Shown here piece by piece: positions 1-14,251 of a DNA stretch of 64,000 bases. The stretch lies in assembly GCA_032871835.1 (NCBI GenBank), contig CM065295.1, positions 42,778,360 through 42,842,359 of the forward strand, given 5' to 3'. The notes below the pieces were generated by a model. That model was not told the origin of the DNA. It did not search any database and saw only the letters and a list, made by a program, of their open reading frames with translations. Positions within the stretch are counted from its first letter, which is position 1. Each line of letters starts with the position of its first letter. The position numbers were made by a program, and so were the translations under genes. The stretch is from Dipteronia dyeriana. Lineage: Eukaryota; Streptophyta; Magnoliopsida; Sapindales; Sapindaceae.

Positions 1-10
1 ACCGCAGTTC

Positions 11-120
11 AGAACTAAATGCACCCTAAAACAAGCCACCTTGGGCCACTGAGTGCACCCCAGCCAAGAACTAAATGCACCATGAAACAAGCCACTTTAG
101 GCCACTGAGTGCACCCTAGA
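11..120. repeat. Two tandem 55-bp copies
   Basis: The segment starting AGAACTAAATGCACC at 11 recurs at 66 with few changes, ending in GCCACTGAGTGCACCC in both copies. No coding content was seen. Confidence 0.85.
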
Positions 121-565
121 AATTGCTGAGTATACCCCATTGCATTAGCTCGACGTCAGCGTGACGCCATGTCCTCTTCCTCAGCAAGCGACCCGTCGAC
201 AGCCTGACCCGGACCTGGTTCTTGACCCGGTTGACCCGATGTGAAACCCGGCTGTTCTACACCGTTTTCGACCGTTTTCTACCCAGATCGACGACCGGCA
301 GTTTTCTAGTTTGTTTCCCACCCATTCCAGCCTCTCGCGATCACGTTTTCCATGAAATCACCAAATCTAGAGAGAGAAATTAGAGTGATTGAGAAAGAGA
401 GAAAGAGAAAGAGAAAGAGAAACATGAGATCTGGAGAGAGGGTTTGGTGGTGGTGGTGGTGCTTTGGATCGTTTGGTTTTTAGCGGTGGTGGTGGTGATG
501 GTGTTGAACGAGGGAGAGAGACTGAAAGGGAGATGAAGAGATCTGGAGAGTGTGAGGAAATGATT
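121..565. other. Gene-free stretch with GA-rich and GGT-rich tracts
   Basis: A moderately GC-rich part (170-300) is followed by a GA tract (367-420) and a GTGGTG tract (447-500). The minus-strand reading frame here is only Ser/Leu/Pro low-complexity sequence from the GA tract. The mix resembles the interior of the element at 17697-19440, so this may be a relative, but no termini were found. Confidence 0.5.
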
Positions 566-1069
566 GGGGTCAATTTCTTAATTCCTAAAGTTTTGGGGGT
601 TATTGTTTAATTATTATTTGGGTAGATATATAATTATATAAATTTATCAAGTGTAATTATATGTATTTACGAAGGGTATTTGTGTCTTTTTGGGGTCAAT
701 TTCTTAATTCCTAAAGTTTTGGGGTTATTGTTTAATTATTATTTGGGTAGATATATAATTATATAAATTTATCAAGTTTAATTATATGTATTTAGGAAGG
801 GTATTTGTGTCTTTTTGGGGTCAATTTCTTAATTCCTAAAGTTTTGGGGGTTATTGTTTAATTATTATTTGGGTAGATATATAATTATATAAATTTATCA
901 TGTGTAATTATATGTATTTATGAAGGGTATTTGTGTCTTTTTTGGGGTCAATTTCTTAATTCCTAAAGTTTTGGGGTTATTGTTTAATTATTATTTGGGT
1001 AGATATATAATTATATAAATTTATCAAGTGTAATTATATGTATTTATGAAGGGTATTTGTGTTTTTTTC
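566..1069. repeat. Four tandem copies of a 125-127-bp unit
   Basis: The block GGGGTCAATTTCTTAATTCC starts at 566, 692, 817 and 944. Each copy runs through TTGGGTAGATATATAATTA to a GAAGGGTATTTGTG end. Copies differ by single bases and by one-base length changes in G and T runs. The near identity suggests recent amplification. The unit is non-coding. Confidence 0.95.
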
Positions 1070-2020
1070 TAAAAATAATAATTTATATTTTTAATTTTTA
1101 GTATTAATTATTTTAATATATATTTTTATTTTTTAAAATTTTAAATGAAATACCATTATTACCTTTATTAATGAAAAGCTTCTATAAGCTTTTATCAAAA
1201 TTCCCATAATACCCTTGTTGACCTAACGGAAGTCAACGGAGGGACTGGATTCGATATTATCAAAGAACTGATGGACTAAAGTTAGTAATTCGAAAAACTA
1301 GTGGATCAAACCTAGATAAACACAAACTAGAATAACTAAAATCTTAATAGCCTTTTTTTATTGATGAGCGACCCTTTTTGCTTTTACCTACAAAACTAGA
1401 CATAATCACAAATTACATACATCATGCATCCAAATTTCATATATATTTTATTTGTCCAATTTAGATACCTACTTTCCAAGATGCCAATAAAATAGATAAA
1501 AAATCGTAATCAATTATCGTGATTAAATCTGTAATTTCAGGTGTAATATTTTATTTCTTCACTTATTGTTTTAATTCTCTGATTAGTTTTTGTTCCCGGA
1601 ATATTTTTTTATGAATACCTTTTTGTACGGATTATTTAAATTTGATTACTTATTTCCCATGCTTTTTAAATTTCTATTTTGTTTTTCAGATTTAAAATGG
1701 TAGGGATTTTTTAAACTTATAGACTATTTTTAAAATTTCATTAATTGTTATTGTTGTAACGGCAAAAGTAATATTAGATTCTATTAATCTATATTGATTT
1801 GATTTTTTGACTTCTTTTTAATTTATTCAGATTTGTTTTTATTATTAATTTTCAATTTTTTTTTTTAAATTTAAAGTTCTGATTTTTTTAACACATATTG
1901 TAGATGGGTTTGCAAACTCATCTTTTATTTGAAACAAATAGTTAATATTAATTTATTAGTATTAACTATCAACTATTAAAAACGAATATGATAAGTTTTC
2001 ACCCTCATCTTTTGTTTATT
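1070..2020. other. AT-rich intergenic DNA, no gene seen
   Basis: Around 1200-1340 there is text of the type seen at other element ends in this window (ACCTAACGGAAGTCAACGGA). The rest is AT-rich with stops in all frames. Confidence 0.6.
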
Positions 2021-2568
2021 TTTTATTTTTATCTTTGTCTATAATTTTTATTTTTTTTGTGATTTCTTTATTTGTTTCTTTTTGTAATTTCTATGTTTTA
2101 TCTATTCCAACTAATCTCAAGAAAATATTGTACAATATTAGTAAATATTAAAAAAAAACGTAAACACTGATCTCTATTTTTTAACAAATATTTTCTGTTT
2201 ATATCATTTTTTTTTAAGTAGAAATCTGTTCTATATTTATAATATGGCCGCATGCAACACTATATAATATTAGTACATATTCAAAATAATTTAAAAACAA
2301 TTATATAAAAGAAGATATAATAAAGAAGGATCAAATGTTGTTCATAAAATCCAAATCAACGATTGAAACCGTATTTTTATTTTTTTATATTTATCTGCAA
2401 TGAAACTGTATTTTTATTTTTTATCTTTATCTACAATTCCTTTTTATTTTTATTTCTTTATTTGTTTATTATATAATTTCTATGCCTTATCGATTCTAAT
2501 TAATATAAACAAAATAATATACAATATCAGTAAGTATTTAAAAAAAAAACGTAAACTAAACTCTAACT
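2021..2568. repeat. Diverged direct repeat, about 160 bp, two copies
   Basis: 2021-2180 and 2410-2568 align by eye, sharing the TTTCTTTATTTGTTT, TTTCTATG and AAAAAAAACGTAAAC blocks in the same order. The copies are separated by about 230 bp of AT-rich DNA. The short plus-strand ORF inside the second copy is low-complexity Phe/Tyr/Leu sequence and is not called. Confidence 0.6.
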
Positions 2569-3228
2569 TGTTTTTTTTTTTTTCTGTTTATATTGTTCTT
2601 AAAAAGACATAAAACCGATCTCTAACGATTATATAGGTTAAAAAAAACAAAAGAAAAATAATGTATCTTTCAGATGAATGGTTGTAGAAACAATATCAAT
2701 CTATACAAAATTGAAAAACAATTAGACAATTATGAACATATTAAGTAATGAAAGCAAAACAAAACCAAAAGAATATGTACATTTACACAAAAGAATGTAT
2801 CACTTTATTCTAGCATTGACATGTGTGATTTAAAATTTTAAAATTTTAAAATTTAAAATTGAAGAGTTATAGTGGAATTTAAAATTTTAGAAAACAAGGG
2901 GAAATTAAGATATATTTAGTGGAACATGAAACATTTTAATTGAGATTATCATGTGATATATATATATATAATCAATTGAATCTGTACACTGATCACATTA
3001 AGTGATATCAGAAAATTAATATTAGTTGGAAATAGAGAATTTAAAATCATTGAATCCTGTTGATAACGGTGAAAATAGATACTCAAATAATGGATTTGGA
3101 AAGCTAAAAAATTCTTAAACTGACTCAAATAATAACTATCAGCTAAAAATTTAATAAATTGACTCAAATAATTGCTATCATTATATCTATCAAAATTATT
3201 GGATAATTGGAACAATAATTATCATTAG

Positions 3229-3593
3229 TGAATGAGTATCTCATAAAGGATCTCTTATTTTACTTTTAGTAAGGATCACCATAAAATCACATTGATTTGA
3301 ATGAATTTTGTTGTGGATGATAAATTCAATGAAATCTACCTATAAATAAAATTTGAATTTTTTTTAAATACTATAACTATTTTTCTTGAATTTTTCTATA
3401 TTTCACCTATTTTTTCAATGTATTCATATTTTTAAAAATTGAGATAAATAGTTCTAGTGCTTGAAAATTTTCAAATTTTATTCATAGGTAGATTTCAATG
3501 AACTTATCATCAAAAAAAAAAATCAAATCAATATGATTTCATGGTGGTCCTTACTGAAATTAAAATAAGGAATCCCTTGTGAGAGACTCACTT
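3229..3593. mobile_element. Foldback MITE, Mutator-like, 365 bp
   Basis: The arms at about 3229-3365 and 3465-3593 are inverted copies of each other over roughly 130 bp; GAAATCTACCTATAAATAAA on the left faces its complement on the right. The element is flanked by the perfect 9-bp direct repeat TATCATTAG (3220-3228 and 3594-3602). Long terminal inverted repeats with 9-bp target duplications are typical of non-autonomous Mutator-like elements. No ORF is present, so it could only move in trans. Confidence 0.85.
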
Positions 3594-3750
3594 TATCATT
3601 AGCATTTCATAATTATTGTAAATTATGAAAAATTGGAAAATGAAAAGTTGATTATAATTATTTTTCAAATTAATGGAAAATTATTATTGCATGGCATTTA
3701 AAATTATTATATAGATTTAAAGGTGAGAATTATATAGGATTTAATGTAAA

Positions 3751-3857
3751 GTTCTCTCACGACGACACGTGGTACTATGAGATTTACATTAAATCTAAAG
3801 CTTCCTCACGACGACATGTGGTGTTGTAAGAGCCCACTTTTTTATATTATATAGATA
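3751..3857. repeat. Short direct repeat, CTCACGACGACRYGTGG, two copies
   Basis: CTCACGACGACACGTGG (3756) recurs as CTCACGACGACATGTGG (3805), 49 bp later. A third relative lies at 6823-6886 and, like this one, is followed by an AT run containing TATATTATATAG. This could be an end of an AT-rich element family, possibly Helitron-like, but no diagnostic terminus was established. Confidence 0.5.
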
Positions 3858-4004
3858 CTGATAAATGATTATTCTATTAAATATATATATATAAAATAAC
3901 ATTAATGATTGTCAAATGTCGCAAGCACATCAAAAGTAGAAAAAATCTAGTATTATATTATGATATATGATATATGATATATGATCAATGTTATAGTAAA
4001 CGCT

Positions 4005-5810
4005 ATGTGCTAGTCAGGTGGAGACCCAACGCCTAGCGTCTAGGCCGATTAATCAGAGATTAATCGAAAAACAAATTTATTAGTAATTTTGGTGGGACAC
4101 GCACACATCACATGCCTTTCCACTAAGGTCCCGTCATACAGCTATTTTTCAGTATGTTTTCATTTTTATTTTTGAAAAATGATTTCGAAAACGCGTTCAT
4201 TAACCGTTTTTCATTTTATTTTCAAAAAGAAAAAAGAAAAACTAGTGTTGAAAGTGAAAGATTTGAAAAACATAAAATACTTGTTTTTTGTTTTCGTTTT
4301 CGTTTTCTTTTTTCTTTTTTATTTCACTTTTTTTATATAATTTTTTTAAAACTATTAATTGTACTGTTATGTGTTTGATATAGCTAGGACAAGACGAGAC
4401 AAGATTTTCAAATGACCAAAGTACCCCTCATATATATATATATATATATATTTATTTATTTATTTATTTCCAACTAGAGCTAAAAGCATTCATATAATAA
4501 TAATATATATATATATATTAATATATCATATATATTTAATAGAATATTAATAAAATATTAAATTCTATATATATTATTATATACATTAATTTATATATAT
4601 ATATATAATGTTATTATATACAATAATATATTATATAGTATTATACATATATATATATCAAATATTATACATTTATATATAAAAATATAATATAATATAA
4701 TATAATATAATATAATATAATATAATATAAAAAATATTATTATAATATATATATTAATATAATATATACAGTTATATTTTTATTATATATATATATTATA
4801 ATTATTTATTTATAATTTAAGAGTTTTGTTTTGATAAATTCATTTTTTGATATGTTTTTTGAATTAATTTTTGATGTGTTACTTTTGTTTAATTTAAAAA
4901 TTACAATACAAAAATTATATTGGTTAATTATTTAATCAATTTGTTTATAGTTGTAATAATCTTAAACGAATTGTCAAAATTGATATTTTAATTTTTGATA
5001 GTTTTCGGTTAACCTACCAGACGCGTTTTTTCCGTTTTCATTTTTAAAATACAAGTTTTAGTATATGCTACCAGACGCGTTTTCAGAATTTGAAACTGAA
5101 ACAAAAAATATTGTTTTCATTTTCATTTTTATTTTTGAAAAACAGCAACTGAAAAACGTTTACAGGACTGACTCTAAGTTCTACATTTCTAGACTCTTCT
5201 TAGTGTGGGGCACACACATCAAATCATAGATATTTGTTTTTTCAATTTCTTTAACCACATCTTCTCATCTTCTCAGTTTATCACACTTCAACGCGCTCTC
5301 TCTCTTCAAAGTTCAGTCGTTCAAATTGTATATGAATCTTCTTCTTTTACAAATCTTTATCAACACTTCAACACTCATGTGAATCTTCTTCTTATTCATA
5401 TTTTCTTTTTCATTTTCGCAACCATCTCATCGCTGTTGACTTTTCTTGACTAGAGGAAGACCGAACGAATGACGATAGCGACGACTTGGCGACAGCGGTC
5501 AGCTGCTTTCGACGATTGAAAGTGGATGGTGATCTCAACGATCTCGACGACCTTGGCAATTTTGGGTGAAAAAATGAAGTGTAGAATCGTTATCGAGTCC
5601 ATGGCGATGGTGATCTCGACGAATTGGCGATCGACGGCGACGGAAGACGGGGGCCGATTTGCCGATTAATCGACAATTTGGACGATTAGTCGGTCTCCGA
5701 CTAATATGGCCGATTTTGGCCACTTCACCACGGTGACCCGCTGCCTAACCGTATTGAGATGAGTAATCGGCCTAGGCGGCCGATTACTAGAACACTATAT
5801 ATGATATTGA
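4005..5810. mobile_element. Probable TIR element with AT-rich interior
   Basis: The left end contains GTCTAGGCCGATTAATC (4048-4064). The right end contains the inverted form around 5760-5800 (AATCGGCCTAGGCGGCC). Within it, 4143-5165 forms a second foldback: TTTTCAGT...GAAAACGCGTT on the left and ACGCGTTTTCAGAATT...CTGAAAAACG on the right. A copy of the GGACAAGACGAGACAAG family lies at 4346-4440. No target duplication was identified, so the limits are approximate. Confidence 0.4.
4686..4732. repeat. Microsatellite (TATAA)n
   Basis: An uninterrupted 5-mer repeat lies within a wider TA-rich stretch (4430-4800). Confidence 0.9.
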
Positions 5811-5869
5811 TATACGATTAATATTATATATAATATAATTAAAATTTTAAAAAATGAATAACATTTATG

Positions 5870-6720
5870 ATTGTCACGTGTCGCAACCACATTAAAAGTT
5901 GGAGAAAATACTATTATATATATATATATTATTTGATATATGATATATGATATTATATATCAAAAAATAAAAAAATAACATTTATGATTGCCACGTGATG
6001 CAACAATATAAGAAGTAGAAAAAAAAGTCTATTATTACATGATTATATATGCTTATCACATGTCGCAACCACATCAAAAGTAGAAAAAAAACTATTATTA
6101 TATTATTATATATGATATCATATATTAAAAATAAAAAATTAATAACATTTATGATTGTTATGTGTCGCAACCACATAAAAAGTAGAAAAAATCTATTATT
6201 ATATTATTATATATGATGATTGCCACGTGTCGTAACCATATCAAAAGTATAAAAAATTCTATTATTATATTATTATATATGATATTATTTATTTTTAAAA
6301 AATAACATTTGTGATTGTCACGTGTCGCAACTGTATAAAAAGTAAAAAAAATCTATTATTATATTATTATATATGATATTATTTATTAAAAAAAGTAACA
6401 TTTATGATTGCCACGTGTCGCAACCGCATAAAAATGTAGAAAAAATCTATTATAATATTATTATATATGAATAGATTTTTTTTATATTTTTGATGTGGTT
6501 GCGGCACATGACAATCATTAATACTATTATTATTTTTAAATATATAATATAATAATAACAATCATATATCATATAATATATATATATATATATCATATTA
6601 TATTTTATATATTATATTATGCATCATATATCATATATAATAGTATAATAATAGACTTTTTTTACTTTTGATGTGATTACAACACGTCTTTTATTAAATG
6701 TTATTATTTTTTTTTTATTT
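5870..6720. repeat. Array of about 65-115-bp units carrying a CACGTG core, with inverted copies at its right edge
   Basis: The motif GATTGYCACGTGTCGCAACC followed by ACATMAAAAGTAGAAAAAA and a TA tract starts near 5870, 5984, 6050, 6151, 6216, 6313 and 6405. Inverted copies follow at 6472-6522 and 6652-6700. Outliers lie at 3908-3957 and 6964-7020. CACGTG is the plant G-box core, but there is no gene nearby, so a regulatory role is not supported. A foldback or rolling amplified element is likelier. Confidence 0.75.
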
Positions 6721-7139
6721 TTTTATAATAATAACAATAATAATATATAATATAAAAGTATATATATAAATGAATACATTTATACATTTTTTTTAAGAAA
6801 TAAATACGTTTAAATCCAAAGCTCTCTTACGGCGACACACGATGCTTTAAGGGTAAGCTTTTATATATTATATAGATATAAATATGATATATATTATATT
6901 ATCTATTATATGTTATATAATACTATATGATATATAATTATTATTATTATATAATATATAATTAAAAGACACGTGCCGTAACAACATCACAAGGAAAAAA
7001 AAAAATCTATTATTATATTATTATATATGATATATGATATATGTTATGATATATACTATATGATATATGATTATTATTATTATATTATATATATATATAT
7101 ATGATTGCTAAGAAGTAAATACCATAACGTGACACTAAA

Positions 7140-7893
7140 GGGTCGTTTGCTTTTTTTTATCTGAATACTGAACGGTCCTGAAATTTTCTAAGGACTGAAT
7201 ATGGACTGAAATCTGAACATAAATGACATGTTTTTTTTTTCGCACATCTGAATGTATTGTCAACACGTTTATTTTTTAAAAGTAAAATTGTCTGAATATA
7301 AGTAATTTTACATTTATATCTATGTTAAACAATTATATATATAATATGGAATAAAAACAAGCAAAAAATAATAATTATATATGAACACATATGATCATGA
7401 TCTTCATCTTCGGTTACAAACAAACTTCCTTTTTCTAAGAATATAAAATGTTTTTTTTTTCAAAAAATAAAAAATGACATCAGGAAAACTCGTACAAAAC
7501 ACTCTAATTTATATATATATATACATCACCATAATATCATAATAAAATATCGATATTAAACACTAATATGAACAATGATTATGGTTCTTTTTTATTTTTA
7601 AATCTATTTAAAATAAACAATATATTAAAATAAAGATTTCTATACCATATGTAATTTTGATGAAATTGAAAATATGTTATATATGGGGATAGTATCGGAA
7701 GAAAAGATTTTATAATACATTTAATACAATTCAGTGATTTGCAATTAAGTTAAAAGTCATGATTTTTTACTTTTTATTTTAAGTTGTTTATTATGATTTT
7801 TAAGTCGTTTGACCACTTCAAAAAATAAACAAAACAACTTAATAATTATGATTCAGGCCCATTAAGTTTTAAGTGGAAAAAACAAACGACCCC
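7140..7893. mobile_element. TIR element, about 750 bp
   Basis: The left terminus GGGTCGTTTGCTTTTTTTTA and the right terminus AAAAAACAAACGACCC are inverted copies. The interior is non-coding. Such G-rich plus GTTTG ends are common in plant hAT-type MITEs. A clear target duplication was not found, so the superfamily is open. Confidence 0.65.
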
Positions 7894-8817
7894 CGGTGAA
7901 TCCTCCTATAAATTAATCATTTAAAAAAATATATTTTGGTATGACAAAAATTAACAACAATAATAATGGCAACAAATAGTTATGGCCCTAATAAAGTTTT
8001 ATTAGTAATAATTTGCAACAGTGAAGAGAGAATGAATAACGAATAAGATGAAAGCAAAGAAAGCCAAGAGAGAGTTTTTTTTCTAGAATCTTGTGTTTTC
8101 AATTGAGTTTGGAAACTCTCATCAAAAGAGTGTTTTCAATCAAGAAGCAAAAACAAGTTAAAAAAAAATTATAAAATGGAAACATTTGACGAAATTTTCA
8201 CAATATCATTTGTCTTACATGATCAAGTCATTGTGTTCTTCTTGATTTAAGATATCATTATTGATAAAGTAACTAGTATTGTCACACGTTTAGACTGTTT
8301 AGTGTTGGGTTATTGATGGTTTTTGTTTTGTTTATTTTATTTTATTTTAAGTATTACAATAATTTGAAATTGGAATTTAGAAAGGGTACACACTCAAACT
8401 CATAAACTTTTGGCGAAGATGTGACTTTAGACAAACCTATCTTATCACGTTATTGATGATTTAAGATGTCATTAGACATTAGTGATAAATAACAATTTTT
8501 GTCACAAGTTAATGCATCACTTGTTATTTTATTTAGGGTTCGAAAAATTAATGACACCTTTTAAGAAGGCTTTTATCGAAATATCACTATATTAATAAAT
8601 CATGTTTAAAAGGTATCATTTAAAGTGTGGAGTCAAAAATAAACATGTCATCGGTGTTTTGTGAAGAAAGAAAAGTAAAAAGACAAAAAGTGAAATAGAG
8701 CTTTTACTTGTATTTAAGGTTTTGTATTTATTGAAAGTTGTCGAGGAAGATGAAACTGAGCTTTTATTTGCATTTGAGTTTTTATTTTGAGATTTTGAGA
8801 TTTTGACATATAATCGA
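7894..8817. other. Intergenic, no gene seen
   Basis: AT-rich DNA with short dispersed similarities (GTCATTAGACATTAGTGATA type). There is no ORF of note. Confidence 0.5.
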
Positions 8818-9135
8818 GCTTTAATACAGAAACTTCGAGCTTTTGTATAAAATCCCGGAGCTTTTGTACAGAAGCTCGAAACTTTTATATAAAAGCTTGA
8901 AATTTTATACAAAAGCTCGATCCGAGCTTTTATATAAAAGTTCGATCCGAGTATATAAAAGCTCGGATCGAGCTTTTGTATAAATGCTTCGAACTTTTAT
9001 ACAAAAGCTCGATCCGAGCTTTTATACAAAAGCTCGATTCGATCTTTTATAAAAGCCCCGATCTTTTATAAAAGCCCCGATCTTTTATAAAAGCTTGCTC
9101 CGAACTTTTATCTTAAAGCTCCGAGCTTTTGTAAT
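8818..9135. repeat. Palindromic short tandem array (AGCTTTTATAYAAAAGCT)
   Basis: About ten units built on the palindrome AGCTTTTATATAAAAGCT alternate with CTCGATCCGAG-type palindromic joints. Three near-identical 20-bp units (GATCTTTTATAAAAGCCCC type) sit at about 9050-9100. The minus-strand frame across it gives a repetitive peptide, which is a by-product. Each unit can form a hairpin and the joints are also self-complementary. Confidence 0.85.
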
Positions 9136-9194
9136 TACATTCAGATTCTTTTGTAATTATATTTCCAGTCTTGTAAGTACTGACTAGAAAAAAA

Positions 9195-9270
9195 AAAGTT
9201 TCGGGGGCGCTGCCCCCTGCCCCCCCGCCCCCCTCGCGAGCTCGACCCCCGAATGCGTTCTACGTAGCCC
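9195..9270. other. GC-rich hairpin and C-tract in AT-rich DNA
   Basis: GGGGGCGCTGCCCCC (9203-9217) is a strong inverted repeat. It is followed by C runs and by TCGCGAGCTCGA. It stands out sharply from its AT-rich surroundings and abuts the palindromic array, so both may belong to one element. Confidence 0.7.
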
Positions 9271-9746
9271 CACTAAACTAATTATCCAATGAAGATGCAT
9301 TGATAATGTTATGATGTTTGAGCTCCATTGGCGGTCTGTTAAACAGACCTCTATGAAGAAGATTAAAGAATAAAATCTTCGAAAATTTCAAAGTAAGAGC
9401 TGATTGAAGTACAAAGACAACTTTTAAGGGCATTTTGGACAGTTCACCATATTAGGTGCCTTTTAAACATAAGTTATTAAACTGGTGATATCATCACAAT
9501 ACAAGAAAAAAAAGTGACAATCCTCACAATTTCCACTTTTATTTATGCATCACAAGTTGAAGACTTTTTTTTATCTTACTTACTTTTTACCAATGATGCA
9601 TCATATCGTATGGGCACTCTAAGGTAGAAAAAAAGTGAAAACAATCCCTTTGTAGTTTGCGTTTAAAAACCAAAAATCCTCCCATTAATTTAATTTTGGC
9701 CAAAATTCCTTCTCTAAATTTGTGTTTTTCCTCAAAATCTCCCGTA

Positions 9747-10655
9747 GGGTGCGTTTGACACGAAGATGGGACAGGACAAGGTGAAACTGGACTTGATAGG
9801 ACATGACAAGACATGTTGTTTTGTGTTATGTTTGGAAGGTCTGAACAAAACTATAAACTGTATTGTTATACGTTTGGTATGACTATAACAGGACGGAACA
9901 AGAGATTCAAATGGCTAGAGTACCCCTCTTATATATATAACAACAAATACTATAATATTATATATTAATATATAATAATATTAAATAACATTATATATAT
10001 ATATTTTGATATTATTATATATTAATTATTATATATAATATTAAATATTAGTATATATAGAAAATATAATATAACATGTACATATATATATTTATATATT
10101 ATATTATATAAATATTAGGCCCAGTTACCTTTTAATCATTTCATATCTCCCACTCCCCACCTGGGATCCACCCAGAGTGAGTTCACGGGAGTCAGGAATG
10201 TTTTTTGTACTCCCAGGGCTCGAACTCGGCACTTCGATCGGACGCCAAGGCTCTGATACCACTTGAGCTAAAAAAGATATATTGTCTAGTCTATTAATAT
10301 ATATATATATATATATATATAAATAATAAAGTATAATATAGAATATATTATATAATATATACACATATATATATATATATATATATATATTATTAATATA
10401 TATATATATATACTTATTAATATATATAAATCATAATATATATCATATATATATATTATTAAATATGTAATTATAATATATAATTTATTGGACATGATTG
10501 TAATTATTTGAAAATTTAAAGGGTAAATTGGTATTTTTGACATTTGTCCCATGATATGGGACAAGTTGTCATAGGGTCTTGGGTGAGATAAGTTTTTATG
10601 ATTTTTGTTCCATCCTGTCCCGTCTTGTCCCATACTAAGAACGCGTCAAACGTGG
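9747..10655. mobile_element. TIR element, about 0.9 kb, hAT-like ends
   Basis: The left end reads GGGTGCGTTTGACACGAAG then ATGGGACAGGACAAGG. The right end around 10600-10652 is the inverted form (CCTGTCCCGTCTTGTCCCAT, then ACGCGTCAAACG). The interior is extremely TA-rich with long (TA)n runs at about 10299-10320 and 10370-10412. A SINE sits inside at 10118-10280. A related fragment is at 4346-4440. No target duplication was verified. Confidence 0.6.
10118..10280 (-). mobile_element. tRNA-derived SINE
   Basis: Read on the minus strand, TAGCTCAAGTGGTATC (complement of 10255-10270) fits an internal RNA polymerase III A box. GAGTTCGAGCCC (complement of 10216-10227) fits a B box, about 28 bases downstream. 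Both match the D-arm and T-arm of a tRNA, but no acceptor stem closes, so this is a SINE head rather than a tRNA gene. A unique-looking body follows to about 10118. No A tail or target duplication could be fixed because the flanks are TA-rich. Confidence 0.75.
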
Positions 10656-10808
10656 GATACGAAAAAACTGTCTCACGTTATCTTGTCTTTTCCCGCGTAC
10701 CAAATAACGTTTATGAATCATGAGTGTTTCACTCTTAAAATATTTATAAAATAATATAAAAATATAAAAATATAAAAAACGAATCCAAAACTATTTTATC
10801 TGAAAGGG

Positions 10809-10814
10809 AGCCCA
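10809..10814 (-). promoter_or_regulatory. Site II element (TGGGCT) of RPL7A
   Basis: AGCCCA on the plus strand is TGGGCT on the minus strand. Site II boxes act in promoters of plant ribosomal protein genes, usually together with a telo-box, which is present downstream at 10947. Confidence 0.6.
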
Positions 10815-10859
10815 AATAAGCACATTATTTTGGGCAGCGAATTACAAAATTGACCATCG

Positions 10860-10866
10860 TATAAAA
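10860..10866 (+). promoter_or_regulatory. Putative TATA box of RPL7A
   Basis: TATAAAA lies 75 bp before the start codon, which would place transcription start near 10890. The downstream leader is pyrimidine-rich (CTGCCTCTCTT). Confidence 0.6.
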
Positions 10867-10934
10867 CCTCAAGCTGCCTCTCTTAAACAAGGTCTCACAA
10901 GTCACAAACCACCTCTGGAGCAGAAGCGGCAAAA

Positions 10935-13233
<2,299 letters not shown>

Positions 13234-14243
13234 GATTTTTATCAGTCTTAGGATCGGCCTCATTTGGGTTGAGTTCTTGTTGTTTCTTTGACATTTTTGA
13301 TATAATGATCTTATGTAGTTGCTTAAAATTACTTTTATGTTGCACTTCAAATATTGTTTTAAATTGCCATCTAGTTTTGTTTTCATATGCTTGCACTAGT
13401 AGTGTTTTACCTTTTAATTCAAAAAACATTAGTTGAGTTCATTTTTTCAATGTAGAGTTTGCTTGATATCATTGCAGCAATGTCACCATTTAGTTAATTT
13501 AACTTACTTTTGTCTATTATGGAGCCAATTTGGTCTTTCAAGTGGTGGCAAGGCCCTTTTGTTTGTTGAAATGGTTTGCTATTCGCAATTGTGTAGTTTG
13601 GTCTAGTTTAAAGTCAGCTGCCATTCAATTTGGGTTTAGAACTGTCATTGCCCGGTTGTAATGTTCATAATATAGAAATTTGATATGTTACTTGTAAACT
13701 TTTGTGGAGTTTTCTTGTTTCTGTGTAGTCCTTGGTTGATTGAATTGCAATTTCTAAAATAAAAAATTGCAACCGAACAGCAATTCTTTCAAAAAAATAG
13801 GCAAACCAATGAACTGTTCGTTTAAAATATACAACTTATACAAATATTTGTAAGTACCTTCATCGGCTGTCATGAGCCACGCTAGTGCTGAATACATTCT
13901 CGAACAATACTTTATCTGCATAATTGTTCAATTCTGTCTTTTTTTTGAAATGAAACTGTGAACTTGTATAAAAGAAGATCCCGAAAACTGAAAGAGAACT
14001 TTTCATGAAGCTATACATGTTCCTCATGAGAGGAAATAGCCAGAAGCCAAGGTATGTGCTACCCAATTAATATTCCTTACATAAGGCCTGAATATCCAAG
14101 ATAATTGGACCGGCAATACACAGAAAGTCTACTTAAAACTCAATCCCTGCCACTACATTTTTAGCACCAGACTCCACCCAATTTCACCACCAAATGAAGC
14201 TGTTTAGCAAGGAGAAGACCTTCTCTAACAGCCAAGAATCCAT
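13234..14243. other. 3' flank of RPL7A and intergenic DNA
   Basis: It starts with the T-rich 3' UTR of RPL7A. A plausible polyadenylation signal (AATAAAAAA near 13758) is distant, and the true site is uncertain. No other gene was recognised; small ORFs here lack conserved character. Confidence 0.5.
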
Positions 14244-14251
14244 CTACTTCT

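Noticed and set aside
367..573. Ser/Leu-rich minus-strand ORF
   Set aside because: Product of a GA/GGT tract; low complexity only.
3751..6886. A Helitron
   Set aside because: Repeated CTCACGACGAC ends and TATATTATATAG strings are suggestive, but no 5' TC, 3' CTRR with hairpin, or AT insertion site could be demonstrated.
8818..9135. CRISPR-like array
   Set aside because: Units are palindromic and contiguous without unique spacers, in plant nuclear DNA with no cas genes.
10216..10270. A tRNA gene on the minus strand
   Set aside because: A and B boxes are present, but there is no acceptor stem or closed cloverleaf; it fits a SINE head.
10740..10790. TATA-like AT run (AATATAAAAATATAAAAA) as the RPL7A promoter TATA
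   Set aside because: It lies about 160 bp before the ATG. TATAAAA at 10860 fits the short leader better.
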